Origin: an uncultured Bacteroides sp.
GTDB lineage: Bacteria; Bacteroidota; Bacteroidia; Bacteroidales; Bacteroidaceae
Direction: 5' to 3'
Length of the DNA: 64,000 nucleotides
NCBI RefSeq assembly: GCF_963678425.1
Contig: NZ_OY782853.1
Coordinates: 310,001 to 374,000, forward strand
Part shown: piece by piece, positions 9,021 through 17,955 of the stretch
Layout of the letters: every line of letters begins with the position of its first letter
Position numbering within the stretch: position 1 is the first letter of the stretch
The notes under the pieces: generated by a model
Database searches by the model: none
Told to the model about the DNA's origin: nothing
What the model saw: only the letters and a program-made list of their open reading frames with translations
Made by a program: the position numbers and the translations under genes

Positions 9021-9737
9021 TTACTTCATCATTTTACCAGCTCCAAAAGGAGACAGGTTGTGATTAGCGTTATCTTCTACAGATTCAATAATTCCATCTT
9101 TTATATGAATTATTTTATTTGTCCTATTAGCCACTCCTGACTCATGGGTGACAACCACCAAAGTCATACCAAGGTCATTTACATCCTTAAGAATCTGCAT
9201 AACCTCATCCGAAGTCTTACTATCCAAAGCACCGGTAGGCTCATCTGCAAGAATAATCTGAGGTTGTGAGATCAACGCCCGAGCAATAGCTACACGCTGT
9301 TTCTGTCCTCCGGAAAGTTCATTTGGCATGTGATGTGCCCATTCCCTGAGTCCCAGTTTATCCAGATATTCCATCGCCAGAATATTTCTTTTCTTTCGGC
9401 TTACATTCTGATAAAAAAGCGGTAATGCCACATTTTCCATCGCATTCTTAAAAGAAATAAGATTAAAAGATTGAAAAATAAACCCAATCATCCGGTTACG
9501 ATATTCAGCAGCCCGGGTTTCACTCAATTTTTTAATAAGAACATCGTTTAGATAATAATCTCCGGTATCATAGTTATCTAATATACCTAGAATGTTGAGC
9601 AAAGTAGATTTTCCTGAGCCTGATGCCCCCATAATGGAAACAAACTCACCACGTTCAATATCAAGATTAATTCCTTTGAGCACATGAAGAGGGGCTCCGT
9701 TATAATAGGTCTTGTTTATGTCTTCTAAATGTATCAT
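9021..9737 (-). CDS. ABC transporter ATP-binding protein (MacB/LolD type)
   Basis: ATPase powering the two adjacent permeases. Walker A GASGSGKST (about 40-48), signature LSGGQKQR, Walker B IILADEP and the following H-loop are intact; the sequence resembles the LolD/MacB nucleotide-binding class. The ATG at 9737 gives the usual family N-terminus MIHLEDINKTY; the in-frame ATG at 9809 would add a non-conserved 24-residue extension. First gene of the five-gene efflux operon, divergent from the ROK kinase gene. Confidence 0.92.
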   Translation of the reverse strand: MIHLEDINKTYYNGAPLHVLKGINLDIERGEFVSIMGASGSGKSTLLNILGILDNYDTGDYYLNDVLIKKLSETRAAEYRNRMIGFIFQSFNLISFKNAMENVALPLFYQNVSRKKRNILAMEYLDKLGLREWAHHMPNELSGGQKQRVAIARALISQPQIILADEPTGALDSKTSDEVMQILKDVNDLGMTLVVVTHESGVANRTNKIIHIKDGIIESVEDNANHNLSPFGAGKMMK

Positions 9738-9880
9738 ACTTAAGCTGTTTTTCTCTATTAGACGCAACCAAAGTACAAAAAGTTGCAAAAGGATGAAAGA
9801 AAATTTCAAAAAGATTTTGTAGAGTCAATCATCTTTGCGTTATTTGTGATTTAATAATCAACCATATAACAAATAACATA

Positions 9881-10864
9881 ATGATTTCAAGCATGGGAAA
9901 GCCCTACGTTGTAGGCATTGATATAGGTGGAACAAATAGTGTTTTTGGCATCGTAGATGCTCGTGGTACAATTTTATGCAGCGGATCTGTAAAGACTCAG
10001 GCATACGATAAAGTAGAGGATTATGTAGATGCTGTATGCAAAAACCTGCTTCCTCTTATTGAATCCGAAGGGGGTATAGAAAAAATTAAAGGCATCGGTA
10101 TTGGAGCTCCAAACGGTAACTTTTATAGCGGAACCATTGAATTTGCTCCTAACCTTCCATGGAAAGGCGTAATCCATTTAGCTGAACTGTTTGAGCGAAG
10201 ACTTGGCATTCCAACAGCTCTAACCAATGACGCAAATGCAGCAGCTGTAGGCGAAATGACTTATGGTGCAGCACGTGGTATGAAAGATTTTATCATGATT
10301 ACCCTTGGCACAGGTGTTGGTAGCGGAATCGTTATTAACGGTCAGGTGGTGTATGGACATGATGGCTTTGCCGGCGAATTAGGACATGTTATTGTACGTC
10401 ACGAAAACGGAAGAATGTGCGGTTGCGGACGTAAAGGATGTCTGGAAGCTTACTGTTCGGCAACAGGTGTGGCCCGTACAGCACGTGAATTCTTGGTTGC
10501 CCGTTCTGATGAAAGTCTGCTTCGAAATATTTCTTCTGAAGAAATTACTTCAAAAGATGTATTTGATGCTGCAGTAAAAGGGGATAAACTAGCTCAGGAG
10601 ATATTCGAATTCACAGGTTCTTTGTTGGGTGAAGCTTTGGCTAACTTTGTTGCCTTTTCAAGCCCTGAAGCAATTATTTTATTCGGTGGATTAGCAAAAT
10701 CAGGCGATTACATCATGAAACCTGTTCAAGATGCCCTTGATAAGAATGTTTTGAATATATTCAAAGGAAAAACAAAACTTCTTGTATCTGAACTTAAAGA
10801 TTCTGATGCAGCAGTTCTTGGCGCCAGTGCTCTTGGTTGGGAATTAAGAGATATCAAAGAATAA
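9881..10864 (+). CDS. ROK-family glucokinase
   Basis: Phosphorylates glucose (or a related hexose) with ATP in the cytoplasm. The phosphate-binding motif GIDIGGTNSVFGIVD (about 13-27), catalytic region LTNDANAAAVGE, and the ROK zinc-site GELGHVIV...CGCGRKGCLEAY with three Cys and the upstream His are all present. Length (327 aa) fits ROK glucokinases. ATG at 9893 (MGKPYVVGID) is an alternative start. A weak -7 box (CATCTTTG) lies at 9830-9837. Hexose specificity is inferred from the family; ROK repressors are excluded because there is no N-terminal helix-turn-helix. Confidence 0.9.
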   Translation: MISSMGKPYVVGIDIGGTNSVFGIVDARGTILCSGSVKTQAYDKVEDYVDAVCKNLLPLIESEGGIEKIKGIGIGAPNGNFYSGTIEFAPNLPWKGVIHLAELFERRLGIPTALTNDANAAAVGEMTYGAARGMKDFIMITLGTGVGSGIVINGQVVYGHDGFAGELGHVIVRHENGRMCGCGRKGCLEAYCSATGVARTAREFLVARSDESLLRNISSEEITSKDVFDAAVKGDKLAQEIFEFTGSLLGEALANFVAFSSPEAIILFGGLAKSGDYIMKPVQDALDKNVLNIFKGKTKLLVSELKDSDAAVLGASALGWELRDIKE

Positions 10865-10880
10865 TATCTACCTTATAATA

Positions 10881-10923
10881 AAGAAAAAGAGGTATAGGAA
10901 CAAGTCTTATACCTCTTTTTCTT
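10881..10923. terminator. Bidirectional terminator between the glucokinase gene and ackA
   Basis: A perfect 16-bp stem (10881-10896 with 10908-10923) and an 11-base loop, with A-rich left and T-rich right arms, can end transcription of both convergent genes. Confidence 0.85.
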
Positions 10924-10940
10924 ATTATTATGTACGTATT

Positions 10941-12143
10941 TTATTTCGCGGATAAAATCTGCATAGTATCAGAAGCGATCATAAATTCTTCATCTGTAGG
11001 AATTACAACCACTTTAACTTTAGAATCAGGAGTACTGATAACAGCCTCATCGCCATGAATTTTATTATTCAATTCCTGATCAAGAGAAACTCCCATATAT
11101 TGAAGGCCATCACAAACTTCAGAACGGCATCTTGATTGATTTTCACCAACACCTCCGGTAAATACTATAATATCAACTCCACCTAAAGCTGCAGTATAAG
11201 CACCTACGTATTTTTTAATACGGTAGTAATACATCTTTTCGGCAAGAATAGCACGTTCATTTCCTTCCTGACATGCAGCATCAAGTTCGCGCATATCGCT
11301 GGAAACACCTGACACTCCAAGAACTCCACTATGTTTATTTAATAATGTAGAAATTGAAGCTGTACCAATCATCTCTTTATCCATGATATAAGAAACAACT
11401 CCGGCATCAATATCTCCTGCACGTGTTCCCATTAATAAACCTTCTACAGGAGTAAATCCCATTGAAGTATCAATAGATTTCCCATCCTTAATAGCAGAAA
11501 CAGACCCCCCATTACCTACATGACAAGTAATAATACGCTGCCCTTCAGGTGAAATGCCAAGAAATTCACATACACGCTTAGAAACGTAACGATGACTGGT
11601 TCCATGGAAGCCATAACGGCGAATGCCATATTTCTTGTAAAGTTGGTAAGGTATGCCATACATATATGCATAATCTGGCATAGTCTGGTGGAAAGCAGTA
11701 TCGAATACAGCAATCTGAGGTGCATTTGGCATTAATTCTGAAACGGCACGGATACCTTTCAAGTTTGGTGGATTATGAAGTGGTGCAATGTCTATACATT
11801 CCACAATCTTTTCAATTACCTGATCAGTAATCAGCACAGATTTATTAAACTTCTCTCCTCCATGAACCACACGGTGTCCTACTGCATTAATTTCATCCAA
11901 AGATTTGATGCAACCATATTTTTCGCTAACTAAGACTCCAAGAATATATTCAATACCGGCTGTATGTTCAAGAATTTCTCCTTCCAACATAACCTTATCC
12001 CCGCTAGGAAGAGTCAGTTTAAGAAAAGAACCTTTTAATCCTATTTTTTCTATTCCGCCTTGAGCCATCACCTCTTTAGTGTCCATATTGAACAATTTAT
12101 ATTTGATGGACGAACTACCGCAATTGAGCACTAATATTTTCAT
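10941..12143 (-). CDS. ackA: Acetate kinase
   Basis: Converts acetyl phosphate and ADP to acetate and ATP, the substrate-level phosphorylation step of acetate formation. Diagnostic motifs are present: NCGSSSIKYKLF at the N-terminus, VGHRVVHGGEKF, VFDTAFHQTMP, RRYGFHGTSHRYVS and HVGNGGSVSAI. Length 400 aa is normal. The gene is last in a three-gene unit after pta and a dehydrogenase-like gene, with a 6-base gap, and ends at a bidirectional terminator. Confidence 0.97.
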   Translation of the reverse strand: MKILVLNCGSSSIKYKLFNMDTKEVMAQGGIEKIGLKGSFLKLTLPSGDKVMLEGEILEHTAGIEYILGVLVSEKYGCIKSLDEINAVGHRVVHGGEKFNKSVLITDQVIEKIVECIDIAPLHNPPNLKGIRAVSELMPNAPQIAVFDTAFHQTMPDYAYMYGIPYQLYKKYGIRRYGFHGTSHRYVSKRVCEFLGISPEGQRIITCHVGNGGSVSAIKDGKSIDTSMGFTPVEGLLMGTRAGDIDAGVVSYIMDKEMIGTASISTLLNKHSGVLGVSGVSSDMRELDAACQEGNERAILAEKMYYYRIKKYVGAYTAALGGVDIIVFTGGVGENQSRCRSEVCDGLQYMGVSLDQELNNKIHGDEAVISTPDSKVKVVVIPTDEEFMIASDTMQILSAK

Positions 12144-12149
12144 AGTTTT

Positions 12150-13121
12150 CTATTTTTTCTCATTCTCATTAATCATACGGTTCCCTTCTTCATCATAAGC
12201 ATAGAAACCCATGCCTGTGCTTACTCCCCAACGCTTAGCGCGATTTAACCGGAGTAACAATGGAGATGGTTTATATTTCAAAGACCCAAATTCCTGATAC
12301 AAGTCTTCCATCTGAGGAACAATTTTTTCTATGCCCATTTGATCAGCCATACAGAATACGCCTTGTCTTTGTCCCAAACCAAATTTTATGATCGAGTCAA
12401 TCTCAATTGGAGTAGTCAAACCTTCCTGAAGAATAGCACAAGCCTCATTCAACAGAGTAAAGAACAAACGGTTGTTAACCAAGCCTGCAGATTCTTCTAC
12501 TGTCACATAATCATAGCTAATCAGTTTAGCAAACTGACAAACCTTATTATAGCAAGAGTCAGAAGTATAGAGTCCGCGAACAATTTCCATAACACGGCTT
12601 TGAGGCTGCATCATTACAAAATGTAAGCATACGCAGCGTTCTTTATGCTGAAGCTCAGCTGCCAGTTCTGTAATTACTACAGAAGAAGCATTGGTTGCGA
12701 TAATAGCATCTTCAGCCAAAACAGCTTCCAGATTTTGAAAAATCTCTTTACGATGCTTCAGACTTCTCTCTCCATTCTCATCATAACGTACTGCTTCAAT
12801 CACAAAGTCGCAATCCTTGAAAGCATCAAAAGCCAACGTTCCAGTAATACGTCCAAGAATTGTTTTCTTTTCAGACTCAGTAAGTCCCCATGTTGCAATA
12901 CGCATATCAAGTTCACCAGCGATACGATCAAAAGCTTTCTGTATCTTTTCATCACTGATTTCCAGGAATACGACTTCTATACCGGCTGTAGCAGCAACTG
13001 TTGCAATTTTGGAGCCTTCTTTTCCGCAGCCCACGATACCAATCTTAGAGAACAAAGTTTTCTTACGGTCTTTTGAACTTAATCCGTAGTTCTCAATTGG
13101 TTCTTTAATCATTTCTGCCAT
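12150..13121 (-). CDS. 3-hydroxyacyl-CoA dehydrogenase-like protein
   Basis: Resembles NAD-dependent 3-hydroxybutyryl-CoA dehydrogenase (~323 aa). The Rossmann motif IGIVGCGKEGSKIA (about 28-41) keeps GxGxxG. The catalytic His is retained (CLHFVMMQPQSRVMEIVRG), as is the paired Glu in MEIVRG, but the usual Asn-Pro after the His is replaced by MMQP. The C-terminal dimer domain ends GMGFYAYDEEG, as in the family. It is encoded between pta and ackA with gaps of 12 and 6 bases, so it is co-transcribed with acetate formation. It may reduce acetoacetyl-CoA-type substrates or have a drifted specificity; the context does not decide. Confidence 0.82.
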   Translation of the reverse strand: MAEMIKEPIENYGLSSKDRKKTLFSKIGIVGCGKEGSKIATVAATAGIEVVFLEISDEKIQKAFDRIAGELDMRIATWGLTESEKKTILGRITGTLAFDAFKDCDFVIEAVRYDENGERSLKHRKEIFQNLEAVLAEDAIIATNASSVVITELAAELQHKERCVCLHFVMMQPQSRVMEIVRGLYTSDSCYNKVCQFAKLISYDYVTVEESAGLVNNRLFFTLLNEACAILQEGLTTPIEIDSIIKFGLGQRQGVFCMADQMGIEKIVPQMEDLYQEFGSLKYKPSPLLLRLNRAKRWGVSTGMGFYAYDEEGNRMINENEKK

Positions 13122-13133
13122 ATTTCTGTTTTT

Positions 13134-14141
13134 TTATTTTTTTGCTCCAATAGCTTGAATTGCAGTGATTGCAATCATTCTATAAATATCCTGAATTGAA
13201 CAGCCACGTGAAAGGTCATTAACAGGAGCAGCCATTCCCTGAAGAACCGGACCTACAGCTTCAGCACCACCTAAACGTTGTACAAGTTTATAAGCAATGT
13301 TACCTACTTCCAGTGAAGGGAATACTAATGTATTAGCTTGTCCTGCAATAGCACTTCCCGGAGCCTTACTCATTCCAACAGAAGGAACAAGAGCAGCATC
13401 TGCCTGAAGTTCACCATCAATAAGCATATCAGGATCTAATTCTTTTGCTAAACGAGTAGCTTCAGCTACCTTGTCAACCATTTCATGCTTTGCACTGCCT
13501 TTTGTAGAAAAACTAAGCATTGCCACTTTAGGTTCTATGTTTGCGAGCACGCGTGCAGTTCTACCTGTAGCTACAGCAATTTGTGCAAGTTCTTCAGCGG
13601 TTGGATTTGGCAACACAGCAACATCAGCAATAACCAGAAGTCCATCCTTACCATATTCTGTAGCCTTAGTTATAAGTAACATACCACCAGATACAACACT
13701 AATGCCAGGAGCTGTTTTAATAATCTGCAATGCAGGGCGAAGAACATTTCCTGTTGTGTTCTGAGCTCCAGCTAGCTGTCCATCAGCATCACCGCTTTTA
13801 ATGATAAGGCATCCCAAGTACAATGGATCAAGAACCAATTTACGAGCTTCTTCAATCGTCATACCTTTTTTCTTCCGAAGTTCGCAAAGTAACTCTGCAT
13901 ATTGCTCTTTCTTTGGGTGATTAGCAGGATCTATAATTTCAGCCTTTGCTATATTCTTGAGCTCCCACTTTGCAGCTAAGCTTTTAATTTCTTCAGGGTT
14001 ACCAAGAAGAATCAAGTCAGCCACTCCATCTGCCAGAACCTGATCGGCAGCCTTCAATGTACGTTCTTCCGTTCCTTCAGGAAGGACAATGCGCTGGCGA
14101 TCAGCTTTCGCACGCGCAATAATTTCATTAATTAAATCCAT
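13134..14141 (-). CDS. pta: Phosphate acetyltransferase
   Basis: Interconverts acetyl-CoA and acetyl phosphate; feeds acetate kinase encoded two genes downstream. The 335-aa protein is the short Pta form without N-terminal regulatory domains. Family features include IVLPEGTEERTLKAAD at the N-terminus, the central SGDADGQLAGAQNTTGNVLRP region, and the C-terminal NDLSRGCS motif. First gene of the pta - dehydrogenase - ackA unit, with a -7 box at 14196-14203. Confidence 0.96.
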   Translation of the reverse strand: MDLINEIIARAKADRQRIVLPEGTEERTLKAADQVLADGVADLILLGNPEEIKSLAAKWELKNIAKAEIIDPANHPKKEQYAELLCELRKKKGMTIEEARKLVLDPLYLGCLIIKSGDADGQLAGAQNTTGNVLRPALQIIKTAPGISVVSGGMLLITKATEYGKDGLLVIADVAVLPNPTAEELAQIAVATGRTARVLANIEPKVAMLSFSTKGSAKHEMVDKVAEATRLAKELDPDMLIDGELQADAALVPSVGMSKAPGSAIAGQANTLVFPSLEVGNIAYKLVQRLGGAEAVGPVLQGMAAPVNDLSRGCSIQDIYRMIAITAIQAIGAKK

Positions 14142-14195
14142 GATAGAATGATATATTTATGTGTTTTGATATCGAAGTGATTGACTTTCCCGATG

Positions 14196-14203
14196 CAAAA
14201 TTA
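14196..14203 (-). promoter_or_regulatory. -7 box of the pta-ackA operon
   Basis: The minus strand reads TAATTTTG, a perfect TAnnTTTG, about 55 bases upstream of the pta ATG. No well-spaced TTTG -33 was found. Confidence 0.5.
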
Positions 14204-14306
14204 CACATAAATGCAATATCAATATTACAAAATAGGATATTATTTATTCTATATGGATGCCAAAGTTGCATACTTTAACATTAAAATAAAAAAACGGTTA
14301 TTATGC

Positions 14307-15179
14307 TCAGGCTTCAATTCCTGTAAAGACTTTCAATGCATAACCAATTAAAAAGCTGATTGCGGCTACACCAAAACTTAAAATTGCCATTTCCGTAAAA
14401 CGTTTCTTGAAACTTTCACTCCTTGCCACCGAATAATAATAATTAAAGAGTCCTATAATCAACAAGGCCATAAAAAGCATTATACCCAACGCTATAAAGA
14501 CGTTAGAACATAATATAAAAGGAGTAACCAAAGCCACGACCGTTACAACATAAGCAAAACCAGTATAAATTGCCGCTTTTATAGGATGCTTGTCTTTATC
14601 ACCTTCTGATTTGGTAGAAAGATACTCTGAAGAAGCCATTGAAAGAGCAGCAGCAATACCTGTGATACTTCCCGTTAAAGCAATAAGTTTAGAATCACTC
14701 AAAGCAAGTGTAAAACCAGCTAAAGCACCTGTAAACTCTACCAAAGCATCGTTTAATCCCAGAACCACAGAACCCATATACTCTAACCGTTCTTCATTAA
14801 TCAATCCGATAAGCTTCTTTTCATGTTCTTGTTCCTCATGACTCAAACGAAGTAATTCTGGAAAATTTGCATATTGATCATAGTTCTCGTGAGCATTAGC
14901 CTCACCTGCTTCCATTAATTTAATGGCAAAAGTCAAACCAAACAAACGAGCAAGCCAATAATATTTTGCAATTTTCCATTTATTGGGGGTTGGACTTTCA
15001 TTTGTCAGTTTATGGAACATACGTCCATGCCCAGATTCTTCTGCCGCAATCTTTAAGAGAACATCTTTATTAGCACTATCTTTCTCTATTGAAGCAAGGC
15101 GCGTATAAACTATACTTTCTGTTATCTCATTCCGTTGAAAACGAACAAAATCATTTTTTGTCTTTTTATCAATATCCAT
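14307..15179 (-). CDS. Ferritin-like domain fused to VIT1/CCC1-type membrane transporter
   Basis: Probable iron or manganese transporter of 290 aa. Residues 1-135 form a rubrerythrin/ferritin-like helical domain with EESGHGRMFH and HEEQEHEKKL, giving the carboxylate and His ligands for a di-metal site. Residues ~140-290 are a VIT1/CCC1 membrane domain of about five helices, starting with GSVVLGLNDALVEFTGALAG and containing ALSMASSEYLSTKSE, the conserved cytoplasmic metal-binding segment. The fusion resembles membrane-bound ferritins such as MbfA, which export iron. It is a single-gene unit with its own -7 box. Direction of transport and metal are inferred from the family. Confidence 0.85.
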   Translation of the reverse strand: MDIDKKTKNDFVRFQRNEITESIVYTRLASIEKDSANKDVLLKIAAEESGHGRMFHKLTNESPTPNKWKIAKYYWLARLFGLTFAIKLMEAGEANAHENYDQYANFPELLRLSHEEQEHEKKLIGLINEERLEYMGSVVLGLNDALVEFTGALAGFTLALSDSKLIALTGSITGIAAALSMASSEYLSTKSEGDKDKHPIKAAIYTGFAYVVTVVALVTPFILCSNVFIALGIMLFMALLIIGLFNYYYSVARSESFKKRFTEMAILSFGVAAISFLIGYALKVFTGIEA

Positions 15180-15206
15180 TGCAAATAAATTATAGTTGAT
15201 TTATGA

Positions 15207-15214
15207 CAAATATA
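15207..15214 (-). promoter_or_regulatory. -7 box of the ferritin-VIT gene
   Basis: The minus strand reads TATATTTG, a perfect TAnnTTTG, about 28 bases upstream of the ATG; a TTG at 15234-15232 lies 17 bases further upstream. Confidence 0.5.
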
Positions 15215-15427
15215 CAAATAAGTTTTCTATTCAAGATAACATAAAGGTTTAAACAATTGCATGAGGATCATTGTTCTAAAATGAAACCAGTAATAATACA
15301 AAATCAAATATGGAACAAGTTAACCATATAAGATAAGAATTACCCGTTTGAATAATTGAATTCTTGAAGATAAGTTTAAGAAGGAATATAGTTATAAACA
15401 AAAAGTAGAATTTAGAACAAGAACAGA

Positions 15428-15526
15428 TTCCCCGGGGAAGAGAGTAATAACCAAATGCTCGCTTAAACTACCACTTATTACCGACCAAAATTCCTAACCA
15501 TTATTTCATTTATAGCCCTCCCCGGG
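15428..15526. repeat. Two GC-rich palindromes in an AT-rich 514-base intergenic region
   Basis: The gap 15180-15693 has no convincing gene. It holds a perfect 12-bp palindrome TTCCCCGGGGAA (15428-15439) and a second TCCCCGGGA (15519-15527). The arms 15431-15438 and 15519-15526 can pair over 8 bp to close an ~80-base loop. An 11-base direct repeat GGTAACAAAAT occurs at 15589-15599 and 15655-15665. No function is recognised. Confidence 0.4.
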
Positions 15527-15693
15527 ATATCTATTACTTGCATGGACACAAATTTCGGGAATAAAACAATAAGAAAGTGGCAAATCAGGGTAACAAAATC
15601 AAATATTTATATATCTAATAATCAGAGATTTAATTTTATCTATTCAGACTCCAAGGTAACAAAATGAACTTTCGAGTATAATAAAAGCTCTAT

Positions 15694-17334
15694 TTAGAAT
15701 TTTTCGAGGAAAAGATCCAAACTTATATTCTTATCAGTAATTCCCATCTTGTCTTTCTTTATTCTATATTTTGTCGTTTTCACACTTTGAGGAGTAATAC
15801 AAAAAATATTAGCCAAATCATTTCGTGCAACCTTAATCTTTACTAAGCAACAGAGATGAATCTCCTGAATATTTAAATTAGGATAAGCCTTGGTTAATCG
15901 ATCTGTAAAATGGTCATAAGCAATGTCTATGTTTCGGATAAGTTCCTCCCAATCGCTACTTGTCAAGGAAATTTTGGCTGTTATATCTAAAGATTCTATC
16001 TTTTCATTTTCATTAGTTACACCCAAGGACGGTATCTTCTTTATATTATTAAGCTTTTTAAAGAAATCTTCCCGCAACTTACACTCTTTTTCCCGCATCT
16101 TTATCAACCTATTTTCCTGTTCCAATAGGATCTTACTTTTTTCTAATAATTTCTTCTTTGCTAAATTTCTGTATATAAAAAAAGTTCCGCATAACAAAAG
16201 AAGAAAAATAAAAGAAAGAAGCCCCCAATGATAGAAGTTTATCGTTTGTTCTTTTTTCTCGAGAATAAGGCGTTGAATCTGTTCTTTTGACTTTTCATGC
16301 TGATAGATATTCTGCATTTCAATAATAGCAGCACTTTTTGTCTGCAAATCGATAGAATCTCTACATTTATTAAAAGTACGCATTAATTGAAAGGCGCCTT
16401 TATAATTCCCTTTAACGCTGTAAACGCGAGCTAACCCTTCATAGCTAGAAGCACGGGTATATATATAAGGGCTATGAATCGTTTTGTTATAATAATAATT
16501 TGCGGAATCATATTGTTGTGTATTCAAATAAACACGTGCTTTAATCAAATAACCATAAAATAATTCTTTATATGCAGGTTTTAAACTAATTGCACGGTTA
16601 ACTAATTGGATGGATTTAGCATAATTGCCGGTAGTATTATAAATTCCGCCCATTTCATCGAATAAAATAATAAGAGTAGCGGTATCCTTTTGAGGCAAAA
16701 TGTTTAAAGCCTGATAATAATAATTCAATGCGCTATCATTACTATTTTTCCCTGAAAATGAAATAGCGATATCTCTTCGTACAAAAGCCGTATAACTACT
16801 ATCATTCAGTAATCGCGAAAAATAATATGCTTTATTTAGCTTCTTTAATGCAAAATCATATAAATTTTCACCAATATAAAGTTCTCCTAAATAATAGTAG
16901 ATTAGGTATTGCAACTTATAATCATTGCTATTTTCGGTAAGATCTGCAGCCTTTAGCAACAATTCCATTGCACGTTTAGAGTCCTGCATTTCCAGACTTA
17001 TCCGACCAGCATAATAATAAGAATCACCCTCGGCTAAGGAATCTCCACTATCTTTATAGTATTCAAGTGCAATATTAATAAGGGAATCAGAAGTTATCGG
17101 AAGAGAGTTTTTGATCAGAGCCTTTGTCATCAATAAACAATATAGGGCATCATCTGATCTTTTTAAAGAATGGGAATTGACTTTATTCAGCAAGGTTAAT
17201 GCACTATCAGGATGTTTATCCAATAAAATTTCAACTTGCCTTAATGTGTCAGAAGACGATACATCATGACTACAAGAAAATAGGGAACAAACTAAAAGTA
17301 GCAGAACAAAAGAATATAGAATAGGATATTTCAT
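15694..17334 (-). CDS. Membrane TPR regulator with C-terminal helix-turn-helix domain (copy 1)
   Basis: A 546-aa predicted one-component regulator. It starts with a lipoprotein-like signal ending LFSC (Cys21), then six or more TPR-like helical repeats (about 30-340) expected outside the inner membrane. A single transmembrane helix lies near 365-385 (GLLSFIFLLLLCGTFFIY), then a charged coiled coil (about 390-430) and a LuxR-like helix-turn-helix near 480-530 (LANIFCITPQSVKTTKYRIK). Clearly paralogous with the gene at 18526-20190, including the shared TSDSLI and YAGRI segments. Two small secreted-type proteins lie between them. A sensor of extracytoplasmic signals acting directly on DNA is inferred; the target genes are unknown. 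Confidence 0.8.
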   Translation of the reverse strand: MKYPILYSFVLLLLVCSLFSCSHDVSSSDTLRQVEILLDKHPDSALTLLNKVNSHSLKRSDDALYCLLMTKALIKNSLPITSDSLINIALEYYKDSGDSLAEGDSYYYAGRISLEMQDSKRAMELLLKAADLTENSNDYKLQYLIYYYLGELYIGENLYDFALKKLNKAYYFSRLLNDSSYTAFVRRDIAISFSGKNSNDSALNYYYQALNILPQKDTATLIILFDEMGGIYNTTGNYAKSIQLVNRAISLKPAYKELFYGYLIKARVYLNTQQYDSANYYYNKTIHSPYIYTRASSYEGLARVYSVKGNYKGAFQLMRTFNKCRDSIDLQTKSAAIIEMQNIYQHEKSKEQIQRLILEKKEQTINFYHWGLLSFIFLLLLCGTFFIYRNLAKKKLLEKSKILLEQENRLIKMREKECKLREDFFKKLNNIKKIPSLGVTNENEKIESLDITAKISLTSSDWEELIRNIDIAYDHFTDRLTKAYPNLNIQEIHLCCLVKIKVARNDLANIFCITPQSVKTTKYRIKKDKMGITDKNISLDLFLEKF

Positions 17335-17360
17335 TATCTGTTTTCATAATAAACACCCTG

Positions 17361-17368
17361 CAAATTTA
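17361..17368 (-). promoter_or_regulatory. -7 box of TPR regulator copy 1
   Basis: The minus strand reads TAAATTTG, a perfect TAnnTTTG, about 27 bases upstream of the ATG. The same eight bases at the same kind of distance precede the paralogue (20214-20221). Confidence 0.55.
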
Positions 17369-17416
17369 AAAAAATTATTTAAATGCACTCAGCATAAGCT
17401 CATATATATTAAAAAA

Positions 17417-17875
17417 TTATTCCTTTGTTATTTTCCAAGTAGACACTTCCCTACCAATTTGAATATTCATAAGATATTTTCCATTTTCCTGCAAAGGAAT
17501 GTTGACAAGGGTTCTAGCATCTTTCACTTGAACCATTTGCAACAATATCCCTGTCAGGGTAAATATAAATATAGAAGCTTTTATATTCTTCGAATTTTCG
17601 ATTATTTCAACAAGTAAAGAATTACTTTCTGAATGAGGATACACTTTGACTTTCGGACCTTGTAATACACATATATTAGGCCTTATTTCTTTGATTATAA
17701 TTGATTCCTTTTGCATTTTTTTATTGACAAGATGAACCGTATCCATACAAATCATAGCAGGCTTACGCACTATATGGTTTCCTGAATTGTCGTTATAACG
17801 ACATATATTGCCTGTTTTATATTGCATATTAGTCATATTTATATCCACATTTAAATAACAAATAACATTATTCAT
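17417..17875 (-). CDS. Small protein with C-terminal secretion-tail-like beta domain
   Basis: A 152-aa protein of unknown function. Residues ~70-152 (KVKVYPHSESNSLLVEI through to STWKITKE) resemble the beta-sandwich tail of T9SS substrates or the DUF3244 fold. No signal peptide is visible, and the N-terminal ~60 residues look non-conserved, so the true start may be an internal ATG (codons 14, 17 or later) or the gene may be a degraded relative of its neighbour. It lies between TPR regulator copy 1 and the DUF3244 gene. It is a real reading frame by composition, but start and function are uncertain. Confidence 0.5.
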   Translation of the reverse strand: MNNVICYLNVDINMTNMQYKTGNICRYNDNSGNHIVRKPAMICMDTVHLVNKKMQKESIIIKEIRPNICVLQGPKVKVYPHSESNSLLVEIIENSKNIKASIFIFTLTGILLQMVQVKDARTLVNIPLQENGKYLMNIQIGREVSTWKITKE

Positions 17876-17881
17876 ATAAGC

Positions 17882-17907
17882 CGCTGACTTCCTTTCGAAA
17901 GTCAGCG
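17882..17907 (-). terminator. Hairpin downstream of the DUF3244-like gene
   Basis: A 9-bp perfect stem (17882-17890 with 17899-17907) encloses an 8-base loop, placed between the DUF3244-like gene and the next minus-strand gene. No T-run follows, so it may be an attenuating or mRNA-stabilising hairpin rather than a full terminator. Confidence 0.4.
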
Positions 17908-17955
17908 CTTTAAAACTGAGAGTAAAGAACTATCTAACCTATCGATAGAAACAAA

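Noticed and set aside
15589..15665. GGTAACAAAAT direct repeats as attachment or transposition scars
   Set aside because: Only 11 bases long in AT-rich DNA, with no integrase, transposase or inverted ends nearby.
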